In this document: positions 1-8,004 of the stretch, piece by piece
Layout of the letters: the number at the start of each line of letters is the position of its first letter
Numbering within the stretch: position 1 is the stretch's first letter
DNA from: Deltaproteobacteria bacterium
GTDB lineage: Bacteria; Desulfobacterota; Desulfomonilia; UBA1062
Assembly (NCBI GenBank): GCA_016934135.1
Contig: JAFGTK010000267.1
Span: 1 to 23,539 of the forward strand
Direction of reading: 5' to 3'
Length of the DNA stretch: 23,539 nt
The notes under the pieces: generated by a model
Seen by the model: only the letters and a program-made list of their open reading frames with translations
What the model was told of the DNA's origin: nothing
The model's database searches: none
Translations under genes and position numbers: made by a program

Positions 1-894
1 CTCTTCCATCATGCCTGCAACAGAAGAGATAACCAGGATGTCCCTGGGTCTGTCAGCATGGCAGAGCGTATAATGGACAGCCTCTTCGGCCATCATGAAG
101 TTTTCACTGCTCGAAACAGGCATACCGTCTTCGAAAAGGGTGAGATCATAGTTGCTTTTCTTTACTGCAATTCTTCCGAAAAAGGTTTCTTCATAGTGCA
201 CGAGTTTTCCTTCACCCAGAGAGAGGGACGGCCTCTCCACAAAAACCCCGAATAAATTTGCAGCAAGGGCCAGGACCGCGCAGAAAACAACTGCAGGCCT
301 CCTGGTTCTTCCGCGCCACATCAACAGCCAGGCCGCAGCGATCAGGACCATATTGACAAGAAGCAGGGCCTTCAACGGGGTAAGGACATAAACAAGGGCA
401 AAGGAAAACACTGCGCCGCCGGTCACGTCACCGATATTGTCTACAATATAGATTGTTGTCCCGGAATAATCAGGGTCTTCTACTCGTTGGACAAACAGAC
501 TCAAAGGCAGCACAAACCCGATGAGAAGTGCATAGGGTATGATGGTGAAGAATGTATAAAAAAACGTTGGATAAAAACCCACTGAAGAACCGTGGACAAA
601 GATAATATCACGAAGATACCGGATCAGAATGATCTGCAAAGGGCTGAGCCCTGCAAGTACAAAGGTGATCTTACCCAGTTGATCGATGCCCGGATTGCTG
701 CGGGAATACGGCCTGGCAAGTATGGTCCCCACCCCGCCCAGCAGCAGCCAGTTAAAGATGATCAGTGCTATGACGAACTCATTGCCTTCAAACAGGGTGA
801 GAAATTCCCGGATCGTATATATCTGCGTGACAATGGAGGATATGCCGGTGGCAATGACTACTCGATGTATTGCCTTCTCATTCGGGCTCTTCAA
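1..894 (-). CDS. Membrane-fused spermidine-synthase-like protein (partial, C-terminus beyond left edge)
   Basis: An open frame on the minus strand runs without a stop from about 894 to the left edge, 298 residues visible. The N-terminal two thirds is a polytopic membrane domain; near the start it reads TQIYTIREFLTLFEGNE, the first-helix signature of membrane proteins fused to spermidine synthase. A later hallmark is IYIVDNIGDVTGG. After the last helix a soluble domain begins (RIAVKKSNYDLTLFEDG, then MMAEEAVHYTL and DILVISSVAGMMEE), matching the beta-hairpin and SAM-binding start of aminopropyltransferases. The usual glycine-rich GGGDG-like loop is degenerate here (SSVAGM), so true spermidine synthesis is doubtful. 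No ATG lies in frame near the front. The best start is TTG at 894, overlapping the end of the upstream AMMECR1/Memo gene by 17 bases with only a weak RBS, which suggests translational coupling. Family assignment is solid; substrate is unknown. Confidence 0.8.
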   Translation of the reverse strand, partial: MKSPNEKAIHRVVIATGISSIVTQIYTIREFLTLFEGNEFVIALIIFNWLLLGGVGTILARPYSRSNPGIDQLGKITFVLAGLSPLQIILIRYLRDIIFVHGSSVGFYPTFFYTFFTIIPYALLIGFVLPLSLFVQRVEDPDYSGTTIYIVDNIGDVTGGAVFSFALVYVLTPLKALLLVNMVLIAAAWLLMWRGRTRRPAVVFCAVLALAANLFGVFVERPSLSLGEGKLVHYEETFFGRIAVKKSNYDLTLFEDGMPVSSSENFMMAEEAVHYTLCHADRPRDILVISSVAGMMEE

Positions 895-2347
895 AGTATT
901 GAACCTGGTAGGTCGAGACCTCGAGCTTTTTGTCTTTCCATGCGTTCGCAGATAGCCCGGCCTTGGCGCACAGATGGGAGAGAAATTCGGCTTTATCGGG
1001 AAGCTGATCCCATACCTGCGGAAGGAACGTAGCCCCGGCATAACCGGACCTGAGGATCACCCCGTCGACCCCGGGCCTGAGTTTACCCAGAAGATCTTTA
1101 TAATCCGTATATTCAAGCGGTTTCGGATCTGTCAGGATGCTGACCTCTATCTCCATTGCATCCATCTCCGAAGGCGCCACCGGATTGAATCTGGGATCGT
1201 GGAAGGCTGCATTGAGGGCATTTCGCCTCACACCTTCGATCACGGAATCGCGGGCCTCGAGTGAGCCGATGCATCCTCGGAGCCGGCCCTTTTTATTCAG
1301 TGTGACAAAGACCCCCCGTTTTGTCTGAAAGGCCTCTTCTTTCATTGCCTTTTCGAACAGATCCGGTTCATCGATCGCGATACCCAGTTTTTCCTGAATG
1401 GTATTCTTTGCAAGCTTCACCAGAACCTGTCCCTGTTCCTCGCTGAATGTCTTTTCCATCGGACCTCCGTAAAAGGCGATAGATGCATAACCCACAACAC
1501 TGTCCCTGCTGCCCCCGGTATCGCCGCTGTTTGTATAGTTAAGAAACATTGGTTTCCAGCCTCTTTTGAGTGCCAGATTCACCATCACCCGTATCGCAAC
1601 TATTCCGCATGCCCGGTTGGGCTTCTCTCCAAGGGCATCTTCCCTGAGGTTCAAGATCATGTCAATGGTTTCCCGGTCCTGCTCTACAGCATTGTCATAT
1701 CTCATATAATGAGAAAGGTCAGAGCTGGCGACCAGCAGAGTATCATCATCGATGATGCTTCCTATGGCATGTGCATACGCATTCACATCACCCGGCCCCA
1801 TAACAATGGGAACAAGAGAAAAGTCATGCAGCGCATATTGAAGGAACGGAAGAACAACCTCTATTGAATGTTCTGTCCTCTCCGATGCATCTATAACCCT
1901 GAACATGTCGTTCTCTTTCCTGAGTCGGCGTGCATCATCATGAATATTCACCCGGCCGAGCGGGGTCTCGTATGCATCCGCACCGCTTATGCACGCATTG
2001 TCAAAACCTACCCGGTGATCGGGCCCCATGACAATCACCTTGTTAAAATGCTCTCCCTGCAGCAGGTATGTTGCGTAAGATGCGGTCAGACCGGAGTAGA
2101 CATAGCCTGCATGCGGAACAATGATTGCCTTGAGCTCCATGCCGGCAGGTATGCCGGGGCATGTTTTCTTAGCAGTGATTGTGTAGTTTTCGATCAGTTG
2201 ACGCAGCTGGGAGGGGGAATCAGGATAGAACCTGCCGGCTGCAACACTTTTACGCACTTCATAGGCATGAACGGAAACAGGCATCAGGCTGCAAAATAAA
2301 AAGATCATACAAAGGAAAGACCTCAAGAGCATTGTGCAAAACTTCAT
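878..2347 (-). CDS. Exported Memo-AMMECR1 fusion (AmmeMemoRadiSam system)
   Basis: 489 residues. Residues 1-28 form a signal peptide: Lys, a hydrophobic run, then a VHA cleavage site before YEVRK. Residues 30-295 are a Memo domain. The three residues that bind metal in human MEMO1 are present: H79 in VPHAGY, H111 in MGPDHR, and C247 in RACGIV; EHSIEVVLPF and ASSDLSHY are also family motifs. Residues 300-485 are an AMMECR1 domain with its invariant LRGCIGSLE (356-364) and AFHDPRF. In many bacteria Memo, AMMECR1 and a radical SAM protein are encoded together, and fusions are known, but the biochemical function is unsettled. A radical SAM partner is not in this window and would be expected to the left. 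The start is an ATG with GGAGGG about 10 bases upstream. The odd point is export: Memo and AMMECR1 proteins are usually described as intracellular. Confidence 0.9.
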   Translation of the reverse strand: MKFCTMLLRSFLCMIFLFCSLMPVSVHAYEVRKSVAAGRFYPDSPSQLRQLIENYTITAKKTCPGIPAGMELKAIIVPHAGYVYSGLTASYATYLLQGEHFNKVIVMGPDHRVGFDNACISGADAYETPLGRVNIHDDARRLRKENDMFRVIDASERTEHSIEVVLPFLQYALHDFSLVPIVMGPGDVNAYAHAIGSIIDDDTLLVASSDLSHYMRYDNAVEQDRETIDMILNLREDALGEKPNRACGIVAIRVMVNLALKRGWKPMFLNYTNSGDTGGSRDSVVGYASIAFYGGPMEKTFSEEQGQVLVKLAKNTIQEKLGIAIDEPDLFEKAMKEEAFQTKRGVFVTLNKKGRLRGCIGSLEARDSVIEGVRRNALNAAFHDPRFNPVAPSEMDAMEIEVSILTDPKPLEYTDYKDLLGKLRPGVDGVILRSGYAGATFLPQVWDQLPDKAEFLSHLCAKAGLSANAWKDKKLEVSTYQVQYFEEPE

Positions 2348-2414
2348 GCACCTACCCTCCTACACCCTATAAAAATGCACTTCTTCCATGAGAAGTTCAA
2401 GGGAAAAAATCAAA

Positions 2415-2434
2415 AGAGCCCGGCATTTACCGGA
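2415..2434 (-). terminator. Possible weak terminator after the xerC-hslVU-yhaM cluster
   Basis: On the minus strand, beyond the YhaM-like stop, CCGG-TAAATG-CCGG can fold into a short stem, followed by TCTTTTGATTTTTT. The stem is only four to five base pairs, so this is a weak candidate. The rest of the 2348-2470 gap holds the RBS of the Memo-AMMECR1 gene. Confidence 0.25.
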
Positions 2435-2470
2435 GATATTGTCGTTCCATGGCGTATGGACGCAAGCGGC

Positions 2471-3442
2471 TTATTCTTCGTCCTTGCATGTCTTTGTATA
2501 CAGGTACCGGTTATAAACACTTGAGAAAGCGGTGAAATCATCACTGTCAGGGGTCGATTCTATGATCGCTGAAAAACCTATCAGTTTTGCGTCCAGGTCA
2601 TCGAGCATATGAAGCATAATGGCCTCTTTCGTCATGGGCAGTTTCGGAGATCCGAATTCAAGCTGGCCATGGTGCCCGAGGATCAGGTGCAGAAGCTGGA
2701 GCCTGAGTTCCTCAGGAAACCCTTCCATCCCGGCGATCTTCTGATCCACCATATGGGCCGAGAGGTAGATGTGCCCGATAAGCCTCCCCTCCGGCGTCAT
2801 GTCGATAACCCTTTGATATGAGTATTCATATATCTTTCCGATATCATGGAGGATGGCGCCGGCAATAAGCAGATCCCTGTTGATGCCCAGATGCGCATAG
2901 ACAGGATAGAGGGCGTCTATGGATTTCAGCATGGCAAGGGTATGCTCCAGCAGACCGCCGATATAGTTGTGATGAATCCCCTTTGCAGCAGGGGCCTTGA
3001 TGAAGGCGCCTTTTATGTCTGATCGGCTGAATATTCCATCGAGAAGATCTTTCAGAAAACCGCTCTTTATCGTGGCCCTGATACTTTCAAGCTCATTCAT
3101 CATGGAGGTGATGTCTCCTTTGGTGGTAAGGACAAGGGCTGACATATCAACATCATCCTCATTGAGTTTCACGATCTTTTCTATCCTGAGCTGAATCCTG
3201 CCCTCGTAAGATTCCACAGAACCGCGCACCCCGACGACATCCCCCGGATCAATCCCTTCTGTCTGCGTGTGAGCATCTTCCCAGAGGATACCCGGCATGG
3301 ACCCTGTCTTGTCGGAAAAGACCAGTTTTGCATAGGGTTTGGAGTTGCGGGCCACGAGCAGCTTTCTTTCCGAAAGCAGAAACACGCAACGAACGGCATC
3401 ACCGTCGCGCAGCTCGGTTACATATTTACCTTTTGAGATCAT
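2471..3442 (-). CDS. YhaM-like 3'-5' exoribonuclease (OB fold + HD domain)
   Basis: 323 residues, close to Bacillus YhaM (about 314). Residues 15-95 form an OB-fold nucleic-acid-binding domain (VRCVFLLSERKLLVARNSKP; GDVVGVRGSVESYEGRIQL). Residues 150-300 form an HD metal-dependent hydrolase domain: H167 in GLLEHTLAM, H199-D200 in AGAILHDIGKIYEY, then H224, H230 and the H257-H258 pair in LILGHHGQLEFGSP. YhaM/Cbf1 proteins degrade RNA and single-stranded DNA from the 3' end and act in the cytoplasm. The gene follows hslU by 31 bases with an AGGGGGG RBS before its ATG, so it probably shares that transcript. Whether it is a general RNase or a specialised DNase cannot be told from sequence alone. 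Confidence 0.85.
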   Translation of the reverse strand: MISKGKYVTELRDGDAVRCVFLLSERKLLVARNSKPYAKLVFSDKTGSMPGILWEDAHTQTEGIDPGDVVGVRGSVESYEGRIQLRIEKIVKLNEDDVDMSALVLTTKGDITSMMNELESIRATIKSGFLKDLLDGIFSRSDIKGAFIKAPAAKGIHHNYIGGLLEHTLAMLKSIDALYPVYAHLGINRDLLIAGAILHDIGKIYEYSYQRVIDMTPEGRLIGHIYLSAHMVDQKIAGMEGFPEELRLQLLHLILGHHGQLEFGSPKLPMTKEAIMLHMLDDLDAKLIGFSAIIESTPDSDDFTAFSSVYNRYLYTKTCKDEE

Positions 3443-3473
3443 GTTTCCCCCCTGAAACCCTGTGTTTCTCCAT

Positions 3474-4784
3474 CTAAAGGATATACCTGCTCAGATCTTC
3501 CCTCTGCATGATGGGATCAAGCCGTTTGTTCACATAGTCTGCATCCACGGTAATTTCCCCGTGAAGACCGTCGGCATCAAAGGATATATCCTCCAGAAGC
3601 TTCTCGAGAACGGTATGCAGACGGCGGGCACCGATATTCTCGGTATGGTCGTTGATATACTGTGCTATCCGGGCGATCTCGGATATGGCATCATCCTTGA
3701 ACGAAAGATCTATGCCTTCGGTCTCCAGCAATGCCTGATACTGCTTTATCAGTGCGTTCTTAGGCTCCACCAGGATCCGTACGAAATCCTCCTGTGTCAG
3801 GGGATTCAATTCTTCCCTGATAGGAAAACGGCCCTGGAGTTCAGGGATGAGATCGGACGGTTTGCTCACATGAAACGCCCCTGAACCGATGAACAGGATA
3901 TGATCTGTCTTGACAGGCCCGAACTTGGTATTCACGGTTGTCCCTTCCACTATGGGCAGAAGGTCTCTCTGCACGCCTTCACGCGAGACGTCGGGGCCAT
4001 GGGTTGATTCCCTTCCCGCAACCTTGTCCAGTTCGTCAACAAAAACGATCCCGGTATTTTCCACACGCGATTTCGCCTCCTGCGTCACCTTCTCCATATC
4101 GATCAAACGGGAGACTTCGGTAGTGGTAAGAAATTCAAGCGCATCCTTGACGTTCATCTTTTTTCTGCGTGTCTTCTTCGGCAGGAAGTTCGAAAACATC
4201 TCCTTGAAATCAATGCCCATCTCTTCAAGACCCTGTCCTGAAAAGATCTCGACCGTCGGCATGCTGGTTTCCCTGGCCTCTACCTCTATTATTCGCTCGT
4301 CAAGCAGTCCCTGCTCGAGCATGCCTCGAAGCTTTTCCCTGCTTTCCGAGTGGGCCTGGGCATCCTTCTGGATAGGGAGAAGATGGTCGAGAACCCTTTC
4401 CCGGGCTATCTCGGCAGCCTTGGTCTTGACCTTTTCGCTTTCGTCTTTCTGTACCATCTGTACGCCCATTCTCATGAGATCGCGTATGATGGATTCCACA
4501 TCCCTGCCCACATAGCCAACCTCGGTAAACTTGGAAGCCTCCACCTTGATAAACGGTGCATCGGAAAGCTTTGCCAGACGCCTGGCTATCTCTGTCTTTC
4601 CTACACCGGTCGGCCCTATCAGGATGATATTCTTAGGATAGATATCCTCTTTCATATCTTCGGACACCCTCTGACGTCGCCAGCGGTTTCTCAGGGAAAT
4701 TGCAACAGCCCTCTTTGCCTTGTCCTGGCCGACAATATACTTGTCCAGTTCGGATACAATTTCTTTAGGTGTGAGCTCACTCAT
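3474..4784 (-). CDS. hslU: HslU, ATPase subunit of the HslVU protease
   Basis: 436 residues, usual length for the family. AAA+ ATPase with Walker A GPTGVGKT (57-64), pore-loop motif GYVGRD (90-95), an inserted I-domain at about 110-240 and Walker B IVFVDE (246-251) followed by LDKVAGR. The C-terminus is DLSRYIL, the conserved tail that inserts into HslV to activate it. HslU unfolds substrates with ATP and threads them into the HslV chamber. The start ATG overlaps the hslV stop by one base (TAATG), as expected for a coupled pair made in fixed ratio. Confidence 0.97.
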   Translation of the reverse strand: MSELTPKEIVSELDKYIVGQDKAKRAVAISLRNRWRRQRVSEDMKEDIYPKNIILIGPTGVGKTEIARRLAKLSDAPFIKVEASKFTEVGYVGRDVESIIRDLMRMGVQMVQKDESEKVKTKAAEIARERVLDHLLPIQKDAQAHSESREKLRGMLEQGLLDERIIEVEARETSMPTVEIFSGQGLEEMGIDFKEMFSNFLPKKTRRKKMNVKDALEFLTTTEVSRLIDMEKVTQEAKSRVENTGIVFVDELDKVAGRESTHGPDVSREGVQRDLLPIVEGTTVNTKFGPVKTDHILFIGSGAFHVSKPSDLIPELQGRFPIREELNPLTQEDFVRILVEPKNALIKQYQALLETEGIDLSFKDDAISEIARIAQYINDHTENIGARRLHTVLEKLLEDISFDADGLHGEITVDADYVNKRLDPIMQREDLSRYIL

Positions 4785-5314
4785 TACAGTTCCTCAAAAA
4801 TAATGGATTTATTGGTATATATGCAGATATCGGATGCAATATCCATTGCCTTTGCAGCCACTTCCTTCGCGGAAAAGTCCGTATATGCAACAAGCGCCTT
4901 GGCAGCGGCCATGGCATAGTGCCCTCCTGAGCCGATACCGCAGACATCGTCATCGGGCTCCACCACATCACCGGTGCCTGAAAGGATAAAGGTCTTGGTG
5001 GCATCTGCGACAATCATAAGGGCTTCAAGCCTTCTGAGCACCCTGTCGGTTCTCCAGTCTTTACCCATCTCCACAGCGGCGCGGGTGAGATTTCCCCGAT
5101 ACTCCTTGAGCTTTGCCTCGAAACGTTCAAAAAGGGTGAATGCATCTGAAGTAGAGCCTGCAAAACCGGCAAGGATCTTATTTTCGTGGATTTTCCTTAT
5201 CTTTTTCGCCGTAGCCTTGAGTATGACATTGTTCATAGTTACCTGCCCGTCTCCGGCGATAACTACCTGAGAAGCCTTGCGCACGCAAAGTATTGTTGTT
5301 CCCCGTATCTCCAT
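4784..5314 (-). CDS. hslV: HslV, peptidase subunit of the HslVU protease
   Basis: 176 residues, proteasome-beta-type threonine protease. The sequence opens MEIRGTTILCVRKASQVVI, then AGDGQVT. The catalytic nucleophile is expected to be the first Thr of TTIL, residue 6, so a five-residue leader must be removed. IGSGGHYAMAAAKAL near residue 127 is the other conserved block. The ATG has an excellent RBS (AAGGAGGAG) formed by the last codons of xerC and overlaps the xerC stop by one base. It is coupled to hslU downstream in the same way. The xerC-hslV-hslU order also occurs in Firmicutes (codV-clpQ-clpY) and Desulfobacterota. Confidence 0.97.
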   Translation of the reverse strand: MEIRGTTILCVRKASQVVIAGDGQVTMNNVILKATAKKIRKIHENKILAGFAGSTSDAFTLFERFEAKLKEYRGNLTRAAVEMGKDWRTDRVLRRLEALMIVADATKTFILSGTGDVVEPDDDVCGIGSGGHYAMAAAKALVAYTDFSAKEVAAKAMDIASDICIYTNKSIIFEEL

Positions 5315-6192
5315 TACTCCTCCTTTGCCTTAGGATGAGCCTTATCATACACATCCATAAGTTTGTCCAGGGTTAAATGCGTATAACGCTGGGTTGTAGA
5401 GAGGCTTGCATGGCCGAGCATCTCCTGGATGGACCGCAGATCAGCACCGGCATCGAGCATATGGGTTGCAAAAGTATGCCTGATGGTATGAGGGCTTATA
5501 TGACGGCTCAATGAGACCTGCTGCGACCATTTATAAACAGCCCGGCGGATACTCCTTGTGGCAAGCCTTTTTCCTCTGGTGTTAAGAAACAGCGGCTCCG
5601 GGCAGTAAATAGGATCATTGATTCCCCTGCTTATCAGATAGTTCCTGATTGCTGTAAGGGCCCTCCTGCCGACAGGGACCATCCTCTGCTTCGAGCCCTT
5701 TCCCGTAACAAGGACAACGCCCGATTTCACATCGACATCCATGCAGTTCATACCCTCTACTTCACCAACCCTGATACCGGTCGAATAGAGAAGTTCCAGC
5801 AGAGCCTTATCGCGCAGATCAGCGACTGAATCGATAAGCTCCATCATCTCTTCCGTGGTTAGAAACCCCGGCAACACTTCTTTTTTTCTGAGTGATCTCA
5901 CATGGGAAAACGGATTGAGTTCGAGATCTGTCTGGGTCATGACAAAATCGAAAAATCCCTTGATGGAGCTCAGCTTACGGTTGATGCTCGAGCGATCGTA
6001 ATGGTTATAAAGATTAAGCATGTAAGACCGGACAAGGCTCCTGTCGGGAATACCGACTCCCCGTTTTTCGAGAAAGGCCAGCAGGTGCTGGACATCATTT
6101 AGATAAGCCCTGTATGTTTCGTTAGAAAGCCCTTTCTGATCCATGAGATACATCTTATACCGATTCACGAATGAATCGAGATATGTTTCCAT
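5314..6192 (-). CDS. xerC: Tyrosine recombinase XerC
   Basis: 292 residues. Residues 5-90 are the SAM-like core-binding domain; residues 105-285 are the catalytic domain. All catalytic residues are present: R141 (STGIRVGEVEG), K165 (GKGSKQR), H235 and R238 (SPHTIRHTFATHMLD), H261 (MLGHASLSTT) and the nucleophile Y270 (QRYTHL). It resolves chromosome dimers at dif together with XerD. Its place directly upstream of hslVU, sharing stop/start bases, supports XerC rather than a phage integrase; no attachment site or phage gene lies nearby. The start is an ATG with only a weak purine-rich upstream sequence. It is transcribed divergently from the thiolase gene across a 147-base gap. Confidence 0.93.
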   Translation of the reverse strand: METYLDSFVNRYKMYLMDQKGLSNETYRAYLNDVQHLLAFLEKRGVGIPDRSLVRSYMLNLYNHYDRSSINRKLSSIKGFFDFVMTQTDLELNPFSHVRSLRKKEVLPGFLTTEEMMELIDSVADLRDKALLELLYSTGIRVGEVEGMNCMDVDVKSGVVLVTGKGSKQRMVPVGRRALTAIRNYLISRGINDPIYCPEPLFLNTRGKRLATRSIRRAVYKWSQQVSLSRHISPHTIRHTFATHMLDAGADLRSIQEMLGHASLSTTQRYTHLTLDKLMDVYDKAHPKAKEE

Positions 6193-6244
6193 TCTGCATA
6201 CTTACACCGAAGATTCAGGATAATCAAGAACTGCATGTTTAAAA

Positions 6245-6264
6245 AATGAAGCATGATTCATTCT
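6245..6264. promoter_or_regulatory. Candidate operator between xerC and thiolase (inverted repeat)
   Basis: AATGAA-N6-TTCATT is an exact inverted repeat at 6245-6262 in the divergent intergenic region, about 80 bases before the thiolase start. Extended by two bases it reads TGAAGCATGATTCATTCT, which resembles the TGAATGA-N4-TCATTCA box of TetR-type fatty-acid-responsive repressors such as Bacillus FadR (11 of 14 defined positions by eye). A fatty-acid or acyl-CoA regulator would suit a thiolase, but the assignment is inference. Confidence 0.35.
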
Positions 6265-6339
6265 TGCCTTAACCTGCCTATTGTGAAATAGTATCATCCA
6301 ATTCAAAACGACGCAAAATTATCCAGACAAGGAGGATAT

Positions 6340-7629
6340 ATGTCGAACGTAGTCATCGTTAGCGGGGCAAGAACGGCAGTCGGTTCTTTCGGAGGATCTC
6401 TGAAAAGTGTTCCGGCTAAAGATTTAGGGGCATTGGTTATACGCGAGAGCCTGCTCAAGTGCGGCCTTCGTCCGGAAATACCCGATCATGCAAAAGATGA
6501 GGCACCTGACACCTTTAAAGGAGCAGGAAGGGCCCCGATCGAAGAAACATATTACAACTGGGATGAGAGCCTTCAGGCGATCCAGGTAGATGAAGTCATC
6601 ATGGGTAACGTCGTTCAGGCCGGCCAGGGCCAGAACTCGGGCCGACAGGCCATGATCCGTGCAGGCCTGCCTAAGGAGACAACCGCCATTACTGTAAACA
6701 AAATCTGTGCATCCGGCATGAAGGCCCTTGCACTGGCCGCCAGCACCATCAAGGCAGGCGACAATAACATCGTCATTGCAGGCGGACTGGAAAACATGAG
6801 TGATGTGCCCATTGCACTGCCGAATGCCCGCTGGGGCCACCGTATGGATATGCCGTTCGGCAAGACCCTCGATCTCATGGTCTTTGATGGCCTCTATGAG
6901 ATATTCTACGGATACCACATGGGTATAACAGCCGAGAACATCGTAGAAAAATACGGGATATCAAGAGAGGAACAGGATAAACTCGCATATGAAAGCCACA
7001 TGCGCGCCAGGGCCGCCATAAGCAAGGGCATCCTGAAAAACGAAATAGTGCCTGTGGTGATTCCGCAGAAAAAGGGCGATCCCATAATATTCGATACTGA
7101 CGAGCGACCCATGGACACCACCCTGGAAAAAATGGCAAAGCTGAAACCTGCATTTAAAAAGGACGGCTCCGTTACAGCCGGGAATGCATCAGGGATCAAC
7201 GATGCTGCTGCTGCCTGTCTTGTCATGAACGAAGACAGGGCAAAAGAGCTTGGCCTTAAACCCATAGCCAGGATAAAGGGATATGCATCTGGAGGTGTAG
7301 ATCCAGCGTATATGGGACTGGGGCCGATCCCGGCAACCAGAAATCTCTTCAGAATCACAGGGACAACAATAAAGGATTACGGACTGATAGAACTCAATGA
7401 GGCCTTTGCATCACAGGCCATTGCCTGCATAAGAGAACTCGGCACAGATCCCGGCATAACAAATGTCAACGGCTCGGGTATCTCGATCGGCCATCCCATC
7501 GGATGCACCGGTGCAAGGATAGTCATAGCACTGATTAACGAGATGAAACGCAGAAATGTTGAACTAGGACTTGCCACACTGTGCATAGGCGGCGGCCAGG
7601 GTATGGCAATGGCGATTGAGGCAGTCTAG
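6340..7629 (+). CDS. Acetyl-CoA C-acetyltransferase (thiolase)
   Basis: 429 residues, about 35 longer than typical 390-395-residue biosynthetic thiolases. Catalytic residues are C123 (VNKICASGMKAL), H385 (SGISIGHPIGCTGAR) and C415 (LCIGGGQGMAMA); the NEAFA motif lies at 353-357. It condenses or cleaves acetoacetyl-CoA or longer 3-ketoacyl-CoA in the cytoplasm. The extra length is an insert at about residues 47-80 (rich in D, E, P, Y), between the first helix and QVDEVIMGNVVQAG. The RBS is strong (AAGGAGGATAT before ATG). The gene stands alone: divergent from xerC and closed by a strong terminator, so it is a single-gene transcript. Degradative versus biosynthetic use cannot be decided because no other beta-oxidation or polyhydroxyalkanoate gene is present. 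Confidence 0.93.
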   Translation: MSNVVIVSGARTAVGSFGGSLKSVPAKDLGALVIRESLLKCGLRPEIPDHAKDEAPDTFKGAGRAPIEETYYNWDESLQAIQVDEVIMGNVVQAGQGQNSGRQAMIRAGLPKETTAITVNKICASGMKALALAASTIKAGDNNIVIAGGLENMSDVPIALPNARWGHRMDMPFGKTLDLMVFDGLYEIFYGYHMGITAENIVEKYGISREEQDKLAYESHMRARAAISKGILKNEIVPVVIPQKKGDPIIFDTDERPMDTTLEKMAKLKPAFKKDGSVTAGNASGINDAAAACLVMNEDRAKELGLKPIARIKGYASGGVDPAYMGLGPIPATRNLFRITGTTIKDYGLIELNEAFASQAIACIRELGTDPGITNVNGSGISIGHPIGCTGARIVIALINEMKRRNVELGLATLCIGGGQGMAMAIEAV

Positions 7630-7694
7630 GCTGCGGCAATATCCTTACCCTGTAAAACATAGGGGTATGAAGGTTTAGATAGCAATAAACACTC

Positions 7695-7726
7695 GAGGCC
7701 CCCGGTTCCTTGCCGGGGGTCTTTTC
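7695..7726 (+). terminator. Rho-independent terminator of the thiolase gene
   Basis: CCCCCGG (7699-7705), a seven-base loop, then CCGGGGG (7713-7719). Flanking bases extend the stem with G-T, G-C and A-T pairs to about 11 pairs. A short T-rich run (TCTTTTC) follows. It lies about 65 bases after the thiolase stop. Confidence 0.85.
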
Positions 7727-7845
7727 ATTGTGCAGAGAAATCAGAACTCTAAAAGAAACAAATCCTCTTCCAGAAGTTTAAGCCCTTATCACAGGCGGAA
7801 GCCGCGGCAGCATAAAACTCATCATAAGATTATTCAATTTCACCA

Positions 7846-7964
7846 TCAGGATTAAACCCACATTCTGCAGCTGAAGAAGTCAATATCGTATAATATCAGC
7901 ATATTGCCTTGTTCTGTGGGAGCGGCTTTATTCCTTCTCTAACGCAAAATGTGGGTTAAACTGA
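7846..7964. repeat. Short element bounded by imperfect inverted repeats (MITE-like)
   Basis: ATTAAACCCACATTCTGC at 7851-7868 is matched in inverse by GCAAAATGTGGGTTAAAC at 7944-7961, 15 of 18 positions by eye. Outside these, TCAG (7846) and CTGA (to 7964) also mirror each other with a small length difference. The enclosed 119 bases carry no coding frame. Size and layout suit a miniature inverted-repeat transposable element or decayed insertion-sequence ends; no clear target duplication is visible. Confidence 0.4.
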
Positions 7965-8004
7965 ACTAAGGGGGTTAAAATGATTGGGAAAAAGAAATGG
8001 GGTT

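Noticed and set aside
592..1032. Plus-strand open frame (146 codons) at the Memo-AMMECR1/spermidine-synthase junction
   Set aside because: The minus-strand proteins on both sides have clear family motifs; the plus-strand product is low in sense and has no RBS.
4350..4919. Plus-strand open frame (189 codons) spanning hslU and hslV
   Set aside because: Antisense to two conserved, coupled genes; no RBS and no family pattern.
5314..6192. Tyrosine recombinase as an integrase of a mobile element
   Set aside because: It is coupled to hslVU in the order known for chromosomal xerC, and no tRNA, attachment repeat or phage gene is nearby.
7914..7928. TGTGGGAGCGGCTTT as a REP-type repeat
   Set aside because: It resembles one half of the Pseudomonas REP consensus, but the matching palindromic half is missing and no second copy is visible in the window.
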